8,118 nt of DNA, taken from NCBI GenBank assembly GCA_946887065.1, contig CAMPKL010000134.1:1-8118 (forward strand), written 5' to 3'. The position numbers were made by a program, and so were the translations under genes. The notes beneath the pieces are model-generated. The model saw nothing but the letters and a program-made list of their open reading frames with translations. It searched no databases and was not told the origin of the DNA. Within the stretch, counting starts at the first letter, position 1, and the number at the start of each line of letters is the position of its first letter. Shown piece after piece: positions 1-5,316 of this stretch. This DNA comes from an uncultured Bryobacterales bacterium (lineage in GTDB: Bacteria; Acidobacteriota; Terriglobia; Bryobacterales; UBA6623).

Positions 1-1934
1 GCCCCGTCGCCGCTGTCGATGGTCTTCGGTTGGAGGCCGAAGCGATAGAGAGCCGGCGCCTTCTGTCCGCCCTTTGTGTCGTTCGCAATCCGAGCGAAGC
101 CGCTTGGGGCGATATCGCACGAGGCGGTCACGTAGCCCTCGAAATTGGGTGCTGGCGCCACTCCCCACTCGGCACTGCCTTCCGAAATCTTGAACACAGC
201 CTGCAGGCCTCGCGGTAACCCATCGATGGTCTGCGGACTTGGTGCGTTTAGGCCGTAGTAGCTCAACTCACAGGACCCTTCGTCCTCATTGCCGTCGTAC
301 CCGTGCTCAAGCGTCAATTCCGTATCGCGACCGTTGGAACTCGTTACGTACGGGTACACCATGTCTTGGATTAGAGGAAAAACGAGATCGCGCAATCGAG
401 GCGACCGATTGGCGACGAATGACTCCGATTTGCCTCGGCCCACGGTATGGATTTCCGCCGTTCCATCGCCTGGATAGAATCCGCAGAGCACTGTCAACGA
501 GCCCTTGAATCCTGGAAATCCGGAGATGCCGAAGTCCGGCGCGCCAAAGTCCGGTGCGAACACGAGCTGTTGCCCCGCGGGGACCGTATCTGTCTGTTGG
601 AAAGACGCGATGACCCCGCCGCTTGGGTCCGTGCCCATATGCTGCACTTCGCAGTGGTGATAAGCAGCCGGGTCCGCGGGATTAGCGGCGTTGGCGACAA
701 CCACACGAGTGCTGTCGCCGTCGCGGTCGCTTACCAGTGGAAAGTCCAGATAGGTGCCGCATGAGTTGATCGTTAGGAAGGACTCCAACGAGCCAGTGTC
801 GACGAACCGCGGTTCCGGGTCATCGGCGCTGGCGAAGTCCGAGCCGTCTAGCGGATCATAGGACACCGCCACCGAAGCCTCGCCAATGCCGGGTTCTCCC
901 CGCGTCCAGCTGGCAGCAACCGGAATCCCCACTTCTTCTCTTAAGTTGGGGCTGGTCGAGCAGACCTTGTAGATCACCAAGCCATTACCACTTTCGTCGA
1001 TGGCCACGGGTGACGAGCCTGAGGCGCCGCAGATCTCGGATGTCAGCGTGACTACTAGTGGGTCGGAAAAGGGGCCGTTCGGCGCGATTATCGAGTTGGG
1101 GAGAGTTAGGGTGACGGCGCTCGGAACCCCCGAGAACGTCACGCGAAACATCGTGGGACCACTTGCCCCGGCGCCGTTGTTGGACCCGGCTGCGTAGTAG
1201 CCGGATTCCCAGAACGTATTCTTTGCGTCAGAGGGATTGCCTTGAGTCTTCCAGGCAGAGGCGTAGCCCTCACGGAAGGTGATCTCCGCAGGCGAACTGT
1301 CCAGTTCCTCGCACCGGAGCCCCGTGATCGCATTGTCTACGCCGTCGTTGACGAGGCTAAGGCGGCTGAAACCGACCGTGAGCACGCTCAGCGGCAGGCC
1401 AAGAGTGGACGGAGGCTCTATCGAAACTATCGCCTCAATTTGGATAATGTTGCCCTGAGGGGGCAGGCCTAACGAGCTCACATTGCCGCGGATCGAACTG
1501 ATGCGGATGACGGTCCTATCCGGATTGCCGAAGAACCCTGGAAAGGGAATTGTGACGCCCTCAAATGCAATCTCCTTGTTCGCCGTGCGAACGCCGTACA
1601 ACTGAGGGACGTCGTTGACGATCAATCTGGCATCGACCGTCTCCGATCCCTGGCCGAAATCGATGTTGTTGGTGACGTTGATCGGCAGGTTGAGGATAAT
1701 GTTGACCTGCTTCGTTTCCCAAGGCGCGGCGATCAAACCGGGATCAGCGGCCTCGCACTGGATGGTGACGTCGCCTAAGAGTTCTGCCTGGCCTTCGGCG
1801 CGTACGTTGGTTTGGGTCCCAAGAATCGAACAATTCAAGTCTTGCCCGCTTAGAACGCCCCAGGGCATCGCCACGATCGCAAGTAGGGCGGCCCGCTTGA
1901 GCGTAAATTGCCGAAATAATAGGTTTTGTCTCAT
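1..1934 (-). CDS. Secreted repeat protein, Acidobacteria-type (3' end cut by window edge)
   Basis: An uninterrupted reading frame of 644 codons starts at ATG 1934 and is still open at base 1, so the C-terminus is missing. Residues 1-30 form a signal peptide: a basic segment (MRQNLLFRQFTLKR), then a hydrophobic core (AALLAIVAMPWGVLSG), with cleavage probably just before QDLNC. The mature part is rich in beta-type sequence, Gly, Pro, Ser and Thr, with scattered cysteines (35, 60, 208, 302, 325, 392, 428, 484, 555, 606), as expected for an exported protein with disulfides. Residues about 395-495 and 514-620 are two diverged copies of one module. From memory, N-terminal stretches such as NVRAEGQAELLGDVTIQC and the module itself resemble large exported proteins of Solibacter-like Acidobacteria, whose function is unknown. 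An in-frame TAA lies 15 codons upstream, and no alternative start lies between it and ATG 1934. No convincing Shine-Dalgarno precedes the start. I do not assign a function; adhesion or a surface role is only a guess. Confidence 0.82.
   Translation of the reverse strand, partial: MRQNLLFRQFTLKRAALLAIVAMPWGVLSGQDLNCSILGTQTNVRAEGQAELLGDVTIQCEAADPGLIAAPWETKQVNIILNLPINVTNNIDFGQGSETVDARLIVNDVPQLYGVRTANKEIAFEGVTIPFPGFFGNPDRTVIRISSIRGNVSSLGLPPQGNIIQIEAIVSIEPPSTLGLPLSVLTVGFSRLSLVNDGVDNAITGLRCEELDSSPAEITFREGYASAWKTQGNPSDAKNTFWESGYYAAGSNNGAGASGPTMFRVTFSGVPSAVTLTLPNSIIAPNGPFSDPLVVTLTSEICGASGSSPVAIDESGNGLVIYKVCSTSPNLREEVGIPVAASWTRGEPGIGEASVAVSYDPLDGSDFASADDPEPRFVDTGSLESFLTINSCGTYLDFPLVSDRDGDSTRVVVANAANPADPAAYHHCEVQHMGTDPSGGVIASFQQTDTVPAGQQLVFAPDFGAPDFGISGFPGFKGSLTVLCGFYPGDGTAEIHTVGRGKSESFVANRSPRLRDLVFPLIQDMVYPYVTSSNGRDTELTLEHGYDGNEDEGSCELSYYGLNAPSPQTIDGLPRGLQAVFKISEGSAEWGVAPAPNFEGYVTASCDIAPSGFARIANDTKGGQKAPALYRFGLQPKTIDSGDG
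75..395 (-). repeat. Protein module copy B in the secreted protein
   Basis: This stretch encodes residues about 514-620, the second copy of a module also found at 450-752. Shared landmarks are a hydrophobic opening (LVFPLI), a first cysteine followed by a short strand (C555-ELSYYG), the pattern W-G-V-x-x-x-P-x-F-x-G (590-600) and a second cysteine at 606. Each landmark in the second half is offset by 122 residues from copy A. The repeat is visible in protein, not as near-identical DNA, so the duplication is old. Confidence 0.6.
450..752 (-). repeat. Protein module copy A in the secreted protein
   Basis: This stretch encodes residues about 395-495, the first copy of the module described at 75-395. 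It has the opening LDFPLV, a first cysteine C428-EVQHMG, F-G-I-x-x-x-P-x-F-x-G at 468-478 and the second cysteine C484. The cysteines are 56 residues apart here and 51 in copy B, so one intramolecular disulfide per module is plausible. An acidic DRDGDS loop at 403-408 could bind a divalent cation, but a full EF-hand or dockerin motif is not evident. Confidence 0.55.
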
Positions 1935-2138
1935 GATTAACGTCTGAAAGGCCGGATGTTGCGCGGAATCGCGATGTTATCACGCACGGCGGCGTTTTTG
2001 GGAGTCCTGACTTCATAAACAGTACCGGAGTCCCAGGACGTTTTTTCAGCAGCGCGAGCCTGCTCTACGCCTATCACAACGGAAGTGCGGATCGTGACGC
2101 TTGAAACATCCAGCGCGCGCTTTGCCCGCCCTCAGTCG
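1935..2138. other. Intergenic region between YihY-family gene and secreted-protein gene
   Basis: About 200 bp separates the stop of the downstream YihY-family gene from the start of the secreted-protein gene, both on the minus strand. It must hold any promoter of the secreted-protein gene, but I find no pair of good -35 and -10 boxes. An inverted repeat (AGCAG/CTGCT, around 2049-2065) adjoins a T6 run, but the run is on the 5' side on the plus strand, so it is not an intrinsic terminator in either useful orientation. The short open frame 1937-2077 lies here. Confidence 0.5.
1937..2077 (-). CDS. Doubtful short ORF just upstream of the secreted-protein gene
   Basis: A frame open from just after a TGA at 2132-2134 runs to a TAA at 1937-1939, only 2 nt before the ATG of the secreted protein. 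It contains no ATG. The only standard start is GTG 2077, which would give 46 residues, basic at the end (NIAIPRNIRPFRR). No Shine-Dalgarno precedes GTG 2077, and third-position GC is moderate (about 59% by hand count over the 64 open codons), so the frame is not clearly coding. It could be a translationally coupled leader, the C-terminal remnant of a decayed gene, or chance. The alternative, 5' untranslated sequence of the secreted-protein gene, is equally plausible. I do not recognise the peptide. Confidence 0.25.
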   Translation of the reverse strand: MIGVEQARAAEKTSWDSGTVYEVRTPKNAAVRDNIAIPRNIRPFRR

Positions 2139-3053
2139 CTAAATATCCAGCCGCGTGAACCTTTCCCGCTTCGTCGGCTCTCCCCGCATGAAGGTCACTC
2201 GAACGGCCCCCGCTTCCGGCTCAATCACGCGGCCTCTGCGCCTAACCCACACATGCGTGAATTCCGCGCCCAACAGCAGCGATGCAGCCGCAAAGTACAC
2301 CCACGTCATGAAGATCGTCAGCGAACCAGCCGCCGGAAAAGGTTCGCCAGGTTCGCCGCCGCCCAGATACAACGCCACCCCGTACTTCGCAGCCATAAAT
2401 AACAATGTTGTTGCGAATGCTCCCACCCACACATCCCGCCAGAGAATCTTCGCATCCGGAATCCAACGAAACATCGCCGCGAACAAAATGGTGAACACCG
2501 CCGCGTTAAACAGCAGATCGAGCACATGAAGCGTTGTTTCCAGCGCGCTCCCGAGAAGCATTTCGCCCGCGGCGTTTAGCAACGTCGACAAGCCCAGCGA
2601 AATTAGTAAGAAAATTCCCAGAAACGCCATCATCCCGACCGAAGCGCCGCGCCGCGCAAAATAGCCGATCACGAATGGCCGGTCCACATCGGGCCGGACT
2701 CTCCAAACACGGTTCAACGCCGACTGCAATTGGACAAACCCGCCCGTGGCCGCAATCAACAGCGCGGCCAGGCTAATCGCCACCGCCGCGCCTTCTCCCG
2801 ATCGTCTGTCTGCCGCATACTGGAGCATCGCAGCAAACTGAGTTCCTGCATCCGGCCCAAGCAACCGGCCTATCTGATTGATTAAGCCTTGCTCTGCCAC
2901 GCTCGGGCCGAGCAGCGCTCCCGCGCCGCTGACCATTACAAACAGCAGGGGCGGAATCGAGAAGACGGCGTAGAAAGCCAGGCCCGCCGCCATCATTGGA
3001 CAGTCATCGTGGAGATACTCATCCACCACCTGTTTGACAAACGAAAACGCCAT
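2139..3053 (-). CDS. YihY/BrkB-family membrane protein (second copy)
   Basis: A 304-residue polytopic inner-membrane protein of the YihY/virulence factor BrkB family (once misnamed ribonuclease BN). Family marks in order: DDCPMMAAGLAFYAVFSIPP at 16-35 with the first membrane helix; AATGGFVQLQSALNRVW (101-117) following a second helix; helices around 137-160 and 180-196; FRWIPDAKILWRDVWVGA at 195-212 followed by a helix; and AAGSLTIFMTWVYFAAASLL (241-260) leading to LGAEFTHVW. About six helices are visible, and the length is normal for the family. It is paralogous to the gene immediately upstream (3124-4023) over its whole length. The transported substrate or role of the family is not established. 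The start at ATG 3053 puts the conserved DDCPMM at the usual distance from the N-terminus, but the only purine-rich stretch (GGGGAGA) is too far upstream to be a good ribosome-binding site. It is the last gene of the putative operon. Confidence 0.93.
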   Translation of the reverse strand: MAFSFVKQVVDEYLHDDCPMMAAGLAFYAVFSIPPLLFVMVSGAGALLGPSVAEQGLINQIGRLLGPDAGTQFAAMLQYAADRRSGEGAAVAISLAALLIAATGGFVQLQSALNRVWRVRPDVDRPFVIGYFARRGASVGMMAFLGIFLLISLGLSTLLNAAGEMLLGSALETTLHVLDLLFNAAVFTILFAAMFRWIPDAKILWRDVWVGAFATTLLFMAAKYGVALYLGGGEPGEPFPAAGSLTIFMTWVYFAAASLLLGAEFTHVWVRRRGRVIEPEAGAVRVTFMRGEPTKRERFTRLDI

Positions 3054-3123
3054 CCAGACTCAGCGTAGTCTCCCCACACGCTTTTGGCGAATCAGTGCGT
3101 ACGGTCGGTATCTCGAAGGAGGT
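3054..3123 (-). other. Spacer between the two YihY-family genes
   Basis: A 70-nt gap lies between the tandem paralogues, the widest in the run 5218-2139. I see neither a convincing terminator nor a clear promoter in it. A GGGGAGA stretch lies about 15 nt upstream of the next start. An internal promoter for the second copy cannot be excluded. Confidence 0.4.
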
Positions 3124-4023
3124 TTACTGGTGCGAGACGAGCTTCTGGGCCGGCGCCGCGGCTTTCACCGCGCCCGGTTCCGGCCGGATCCAACGGCCCT
3201 GACGTTGAACCCAAGTCTGCGTAAACTCAGCCCCTAGCAAGACGATCATCGACACCACATAAACCCACAACATGATGACTGCCAATGATCCCGCGGCCCC
3301 GAAGTACTCTCCTGCGTCGCTTTGGCCCAAATAGATGCCCACCAGGTACCTTCCCCCAATGAATAAGCCAGTCGTCACAAGCGCGCCCAACCAAACGTCC
3401 CTCCATGCAATCTGCGCGTCCGGCATCCATCGAAAGATCAGCCCAAACAACAAAGTGAAAACGACGAGATTAGCGAGTACATCGGCAAAATGAAGAACGC
3501 CTTCCGAGACGGGCAGCAGGTCCCCAGCAGCAGTTAACAACGCTGAAAGCGCCAGCGAGACGAGCAGCAGAAAGCCGATGGTCAGCACCATGCCGATCGA
3601 CGCCAGGCGTTTCACTGCGAAGCTTTGGAAGAACGACTGATTCGGGTCGGGCCGAACGCCCCACGCCCGGTTCAGCGCCGCCTGCAGTTGAACGAACGCG
3701 CCGGTTGCCGCCACGAGCAACGTCAGCACACTAACTAAAAGGACTAGCCCCTCGCCCGCGGCTCGTGCGGCCGCCGCATCCAGCATCACCTGTACCTGAT
3801 CCGTCGCCGCGGGGCCGACGAGATCGTTGACATGCCCCATTAAGCTGTCCTTCACGCGGCCGGTCCCCAAGATCAACCCCGCGCTCTGGACCACGACTAA
3901 GAGAAGCGGCGGCAGCGAAAAGACCGTGTAGTAAGACAACGCCGCCGCCATCATGGGGCAGTCGTCATCGCTAAAGGATTGTGCGAGGTCCTTAACAAAG
4001 TCCCAAGCGCTGCCGCCTCTCAT
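3124..4023 (-). CDS. YihY/BrkB-family membrane protein (first copy)
   Basis: A 299-residue polytopic inner-membrane protein of the YihY/BrkB family. Visible family features: a short cytoplasmic N-terminus, DDDCPMMAAALSYYTVFSLP at 19-38 opening the first helix, ATGAFVQLQAALNRAW (106-121), hydrophobic helices around 94-112, 141-165 and 182-197, FRWMPDAQIAWRDVWLGA at 197-214, and YFGAAGSLAVIMLWVYVVSM (240-259) followed by LLGAEFTQTW. The C-terminus after residue 277 is polar (WIRPEPGAVKAAAPAQKLV) and differs from that of its neighbour. The start at ATG 4023 lies 14 nt after the stop of the DUF3618-type gene, with only a weak AAAGA as ribosome-binding sequence, so translation may depend on coupling. 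Proteins of this family are widespread, and their substrate is not settled. With the adjacent copy it forms a tandem duplication. Confidence 0.94.
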   Translation of the reverse strand: MRGGSAWDFVKDLAQSFSDDDCPMMAAALSYYTVFSLPPLLLVVVQSAGLILGTGRVKDSLMGHVNDLVGPAATDQVQVMLDAAAARAAGEGLVLLVSVLTLLVAATGAFVQLQAALNRAWGVRPDPNQSFFQSFAVKRLASIGMVLTIGFLLLVSLALSALLTAAGDLLPVSEGVLHFADVLANLVVFTLLFGLIFRWMPDAQIAWRDVWLGALVTTGLFIGGRYLVGIYLGQSDAGEYFGAAGSLAVIMLWVYVVSMIVLLGAEFTQTWVQRQGRWIRPEPGAVKAAAPAQKLVSHQ

Positions 4024-4037
4024 TCTTTAGCCGTTTG

Positions 4038-4454
4038 CTACTCGTCAAACTCGCGATCCTGTCTTCGCTCGGACCTCTGGGGATTAGCGTGGCCGTCGGT
4101 CCATTGAGCCGTTGAGGCCATCCGATCGTCAGAGCTAAAGTGATCCCGCATATAACGCCGGGCTTCGTTCGCTAGGATCCCCAGTACCGCCGTCTCCAAC
4201 CCGGTTATTGCCGTGCGAGCTCGGGAATGACCGCGAAAATACCCACGATCGGAATCACCATCGCCGCCCAACACCGCCGCGGCCAGCGCCCCGGCCCCGA
4301 AAGCCAACGCCAGTCCGGTCCCAGGACGTTCCCTGAATTGCGCCCGCCAGTCCACAACCCGTGCGGCCTTAGCTTCCAGGGCGTCAACCGTGGTACCCAA
4401 CCGGGCTCGTTCCTCGTCGATGTGTCTTTCTATTGCGTCCGCGTTTTCATCCAT
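4038..4454 (-). CDS. DUF3618-type small membrane protein
   Basis: A 138-residue protein. Residues 6-32 (DAIERHIDEERARLGTTVDA then LEAK) match the N-terminal signature of DUF3618: an acidic helix with a conserved R-x-x-L-G-x-T-V-D-A-L-E-x-K pattern. A short Gly/Ala-rich hydrophobic stretch follows at about 46-64 (TGLALAFGAGALAAAVLGG), probably one membrane helix. The remainder is charged and ends in a strongly hydrophilic tail (about 105-138), presumably cytoplasmic. The function of DUF3618 is unknown; members commonly sit beside YqjE/Holin-X-type and YqjD-like genes, as here. ATG 4454 lies inside the end of the preceding gene (25-nt overlap) and has a good Shine-Dalgarno, supporting this start. 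The 14-nt gap to the YihY gene supports cotranscription. Confidence 0.82.
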   Translation of the reverse strand: MDENADAIERHIDEERARLGTTVDALEAKAARVVDWRAQFRERPGTGLALAFGAGALAAAVLGGDGDSDRGYFRGHSRARTAITGLETAVLGILANEARRYMRDHFSSDDRMASTAQWTDGHANPQRSERRQDREFDE

Positions 4455-4810
4455 TCCAGGTTCTCCTTCATCGTTTCCGCTGTCCTTTTCGGACCGTCAA
4501 CTTGTTGAAACTTTCCGTAGCCTACAAAGAGGAAAATGCCCCCCGCGGCTAAGGAGGTCAAAGACACCAAGAGTGATGCCGTCCAGATCGGGATATCCGG
4601 TACGAGCGCCCAGATCAGCGCCCACAGCAGGAAGTTCACGCCAAACACGAGAAACAGCGTTCCGAATGCTCCCAGCAGAACGCCTTGGCCTGCTACACGT
4701 GCTTCGGCGCGCAATTCCGCTCGCGCCAGACGAACTTCTGACCGAAAGATTTCCCGAACGTGGTCAACGCTTTCCTTCAGCAATTCTCCCGCTGTTTTTG
4801 CCGGCGTCAC
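4430..4810 (-). CDS. YqjE/Holin-X-type two-helix membrane protein
   Basis: A 126-residue protein with the layout of the Holin-X superfamily III (PF07332), the family that includes E. coli YqjE. An amphipathic N-terminal helix comes first (about 8-40, SEVRLARAELRAEARVAGQG). Two hydrophobic helices follow, about 42-69 (GAFGTLFLVFGVNFLLWALI) and 75-98 (IWTASLLVSLTSLAAGGIFL), with a short PDIP turn between them, and then a charged C-terminal tail. The 'phage holin' name is a fold-level label; neighbouring genes give no sign of a phage or lysis cassette. The start is GTG 4810, chosen because a strong Shine-Dalgarno lies 6 nt upstream and the N-terminal helix is then intact. It begins 12 nt after the stop of the YqjD-like gene and overlaps the next gene by 25 nt. 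Confidence 0.85.
   Translation of the reverse strand: MTPAKTAGELLKESVDHVREIFRSEVRLARAELRAEARVAGQGVLLGAFGTLFLVFGVNFLLWALIWALVPDIPIWTASLLVSLTSLAAGGIFLFVGYGKFQQVDGPKRTAETMKENLEWMKTRTQ
4462..4468 (-). promoter_or_regulatory. Ribosome-binding site of the DUF3618-type gene, inside the upstream gene
   Basis: AAGGAGA on the minus strand lies 7 nt before ATG 4454 and within the last codons of the YqjE/Holin-X-type gene. This fixes the DUF3618 start and makes the 25-nt gene overlap look real, with probable translational coupling. Confidence 0.75.
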
Positions 4811-4816
4811 GGAATT

Positions 4817-4824
4817 CCTCTCCT
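4817..4824 (-). promoter_or_regulatory. Ribosome-binding site overlapping the YqjD-like stop codon
   Basis: AGGAGAGG on the minus strand sits 6 nt before the GTG start at 4810 and overlaps the TAG stop (4823-4825) of the preceding gene. It decides the non-ATG start and suggests coupled translation of the two proteins. Confidence 0.75.
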
Positions 4825-5218
4825 ACCGACGGAGTGCTCGCCCGACAACAAATCCCGCTACGGCTGCCATTGCCAGCGAGGGACCGGGGTTTCGCCGCAT
4901 CCACATGCCGCAATCAGCAGACATCTGTGCGAGTGTGTGTTGGTTGAGGTAGTCAGCCGCTCCTTCGAGGGACTCGCCCGCTCGCCGGCCCATGCTGCTT
5001 GTTCGTTGGCCCGGCGCTCTCTCTCCAAGTTGGCGCGCCCTCTCGGCGCCGCTTTCCAGTGCGTCGGCGGCCTTGTGGCGATACTCATCCGCCTTCGCTT
5101 CCGCCTTGTGACGATATTCGTCCACCTTCGCTTCAGCCTTTTCTTTCGCGTTTTGCAAGGTTGACTCGGTCGTCTCTGAATCGTTTCTTCGTTCACTGAG
5201 GTTGTCGTAAGTTGCCAT
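4823..5218 (-). CDS. YqjD/ElaB-like membrane-anchored helical protein
   Basis: A 131-residue protein. Residues about 20-98 are highly charged, Ala/Glu/Lys/Arg-rich and helical, and contain a perfect-register 11-residue tandem repeat (KAEAKVDEYRH then KAEAKADEYRH, about 28-49). The C-terminus has RRNPGPSLAMAAVAGFVVG (108-126), a short glycine-zipper-like membrane helix, followed by RALRR. This plan is that of the DUF883 family (YqjD, ElaB), small inner-membrane-anchored proteins; in E. coli YqjD is induced in stationary phase and associates with ribosomes through its N-terminal part. Ribosome binding here is inference only. The start is ATG 5218, because GGAGG lies 5 nt upstream; a GTG 12 nt further upstream is in frame but would sit on that GGAGG. 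It is the first gene of the putative operon and is followed at once by a YqjE-type gene, as in E. coli. Overall sequence similarity to E. coli YqjD may be low. Confidence 0.8.
   Translation of the reverse strand: MATYDNLSERRNDSETTESTLQNAKEKAEAKVDEYRHKAEAKADEYRHKAADALESGAERARQLGERAPGQRTSSMGRRAGESLEGAADYLNQHTLAQMSADCGMWMRRNPGPSLAMAAVAGFVVGRALRR
5072..5137 (-). repeat. Two tandem 33-bp units inside the YqjD-like gene
   Basis: Bases 5072-5104 and 5105-5137 are adjacent 33-bp units that differ at about five positions. Most differences are synonymous; one changes Val to Ala. They encode an 11-residue unit (K-A-E-A-K-x-D-E-Y-R-H) three heptad-like turns long, which extends the helical arm without a frame change. 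Such an array can vary in copy number by slippage. Confidence 0.85.
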
Positions 5219-5316
5219 ATGGGCCTCCACAACCTAGAGGCTTCTTGCGGCGCGAGTGTTACCCGAACGGGGCCCTAGCGCAACATTTCCGGAGTGGAGC
5301 CGATCTAAACACCGCC
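5219..5316. promoter_or_regulatory. Divergent intergenic region shared by the operon and the oxidoreductase gene
   Basis: The 98 bp between the divergent starts must contain the operon promoter and probably that of the oxidoreductase gene. On the minus strand I see only weak candidates: GGAAA (about 5286-5290) followed 17 nt later by GTT, reminiscent of ECF-type -35/-10 elements, and an alternative TTGCGC - 16 nt - TAACAC. Neither is close enough to a consensus to assign. A GGGCCC palindrome lies in the middle. No clear plus-strand promoter is visible. Confidence 0.4.
5224..5228 (-). promoter_or_regulatory. Ribosome-binding site of the YqjD-like gene
   Basis: GGAGG on the minus strand lies 5 nt before ATG 5218. 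It selects this ATG over the in-frame GTG at 5230. Confidence 0.75.

Larger units (their letters stand above)
2139..5218 (-). other. Putative five-gene envelope/stress operon (YqjD-like, YqjE-like, DUF3618, two YihY)
   Basis: Five genes on the same strand lie with gaps of 12 nt, -25 nt (overlap), 14 nt and 70 nt, with no terminator visible between them, so one transcript from upstream of 5218 is likely. All five products are small or integral membrane proteins. The first two recall the E. coli yqjD-yqjE pair. The operon boundaries are inferred from spacing only. Confidence 0.7.

Noticed and set aside
1744..2016. Minus-strand 90-codon frame spanning the secreted-protein start
   Set aside because: It overlaps the signal-peptide-coding region in another frame, and its translation is Arg-rich without features.
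2041..2065. Possible intrinsic terminator (AGCAG/CTGCT repeat beside a T6 run)
   Set aside because: The T run precedes the stem on the plus strand and becomes an A run on the minus strand, so the geometry is wrong in both directions.
4430..4810. Phage lysis gene suggested by the holin family name
   Set aside because: There is no endolysin, spanin, integrase or structural phage gene nearby; the context and N-terminal amphipathic helix fit YqjE-type chromosomal proteins.
4390..4947. Plus-strand 185-codon frame opposite the operon genes
   Set aside because: It lies antisense to the YqjE-like and YqjD-like genes, its translation is Arg/Ser/Pro-rich with no domain character, and it is explained by GC-rich codon structure of the opposite strand.
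5212..5316. Upstream extension of the oxidoreductase to a TTG at 5212
   Set aside because: It would overlap the start of the divergent YqjD-like gene and add a featureless 35-residue tail before the flavodoxin core; ATG 5317 fits better.
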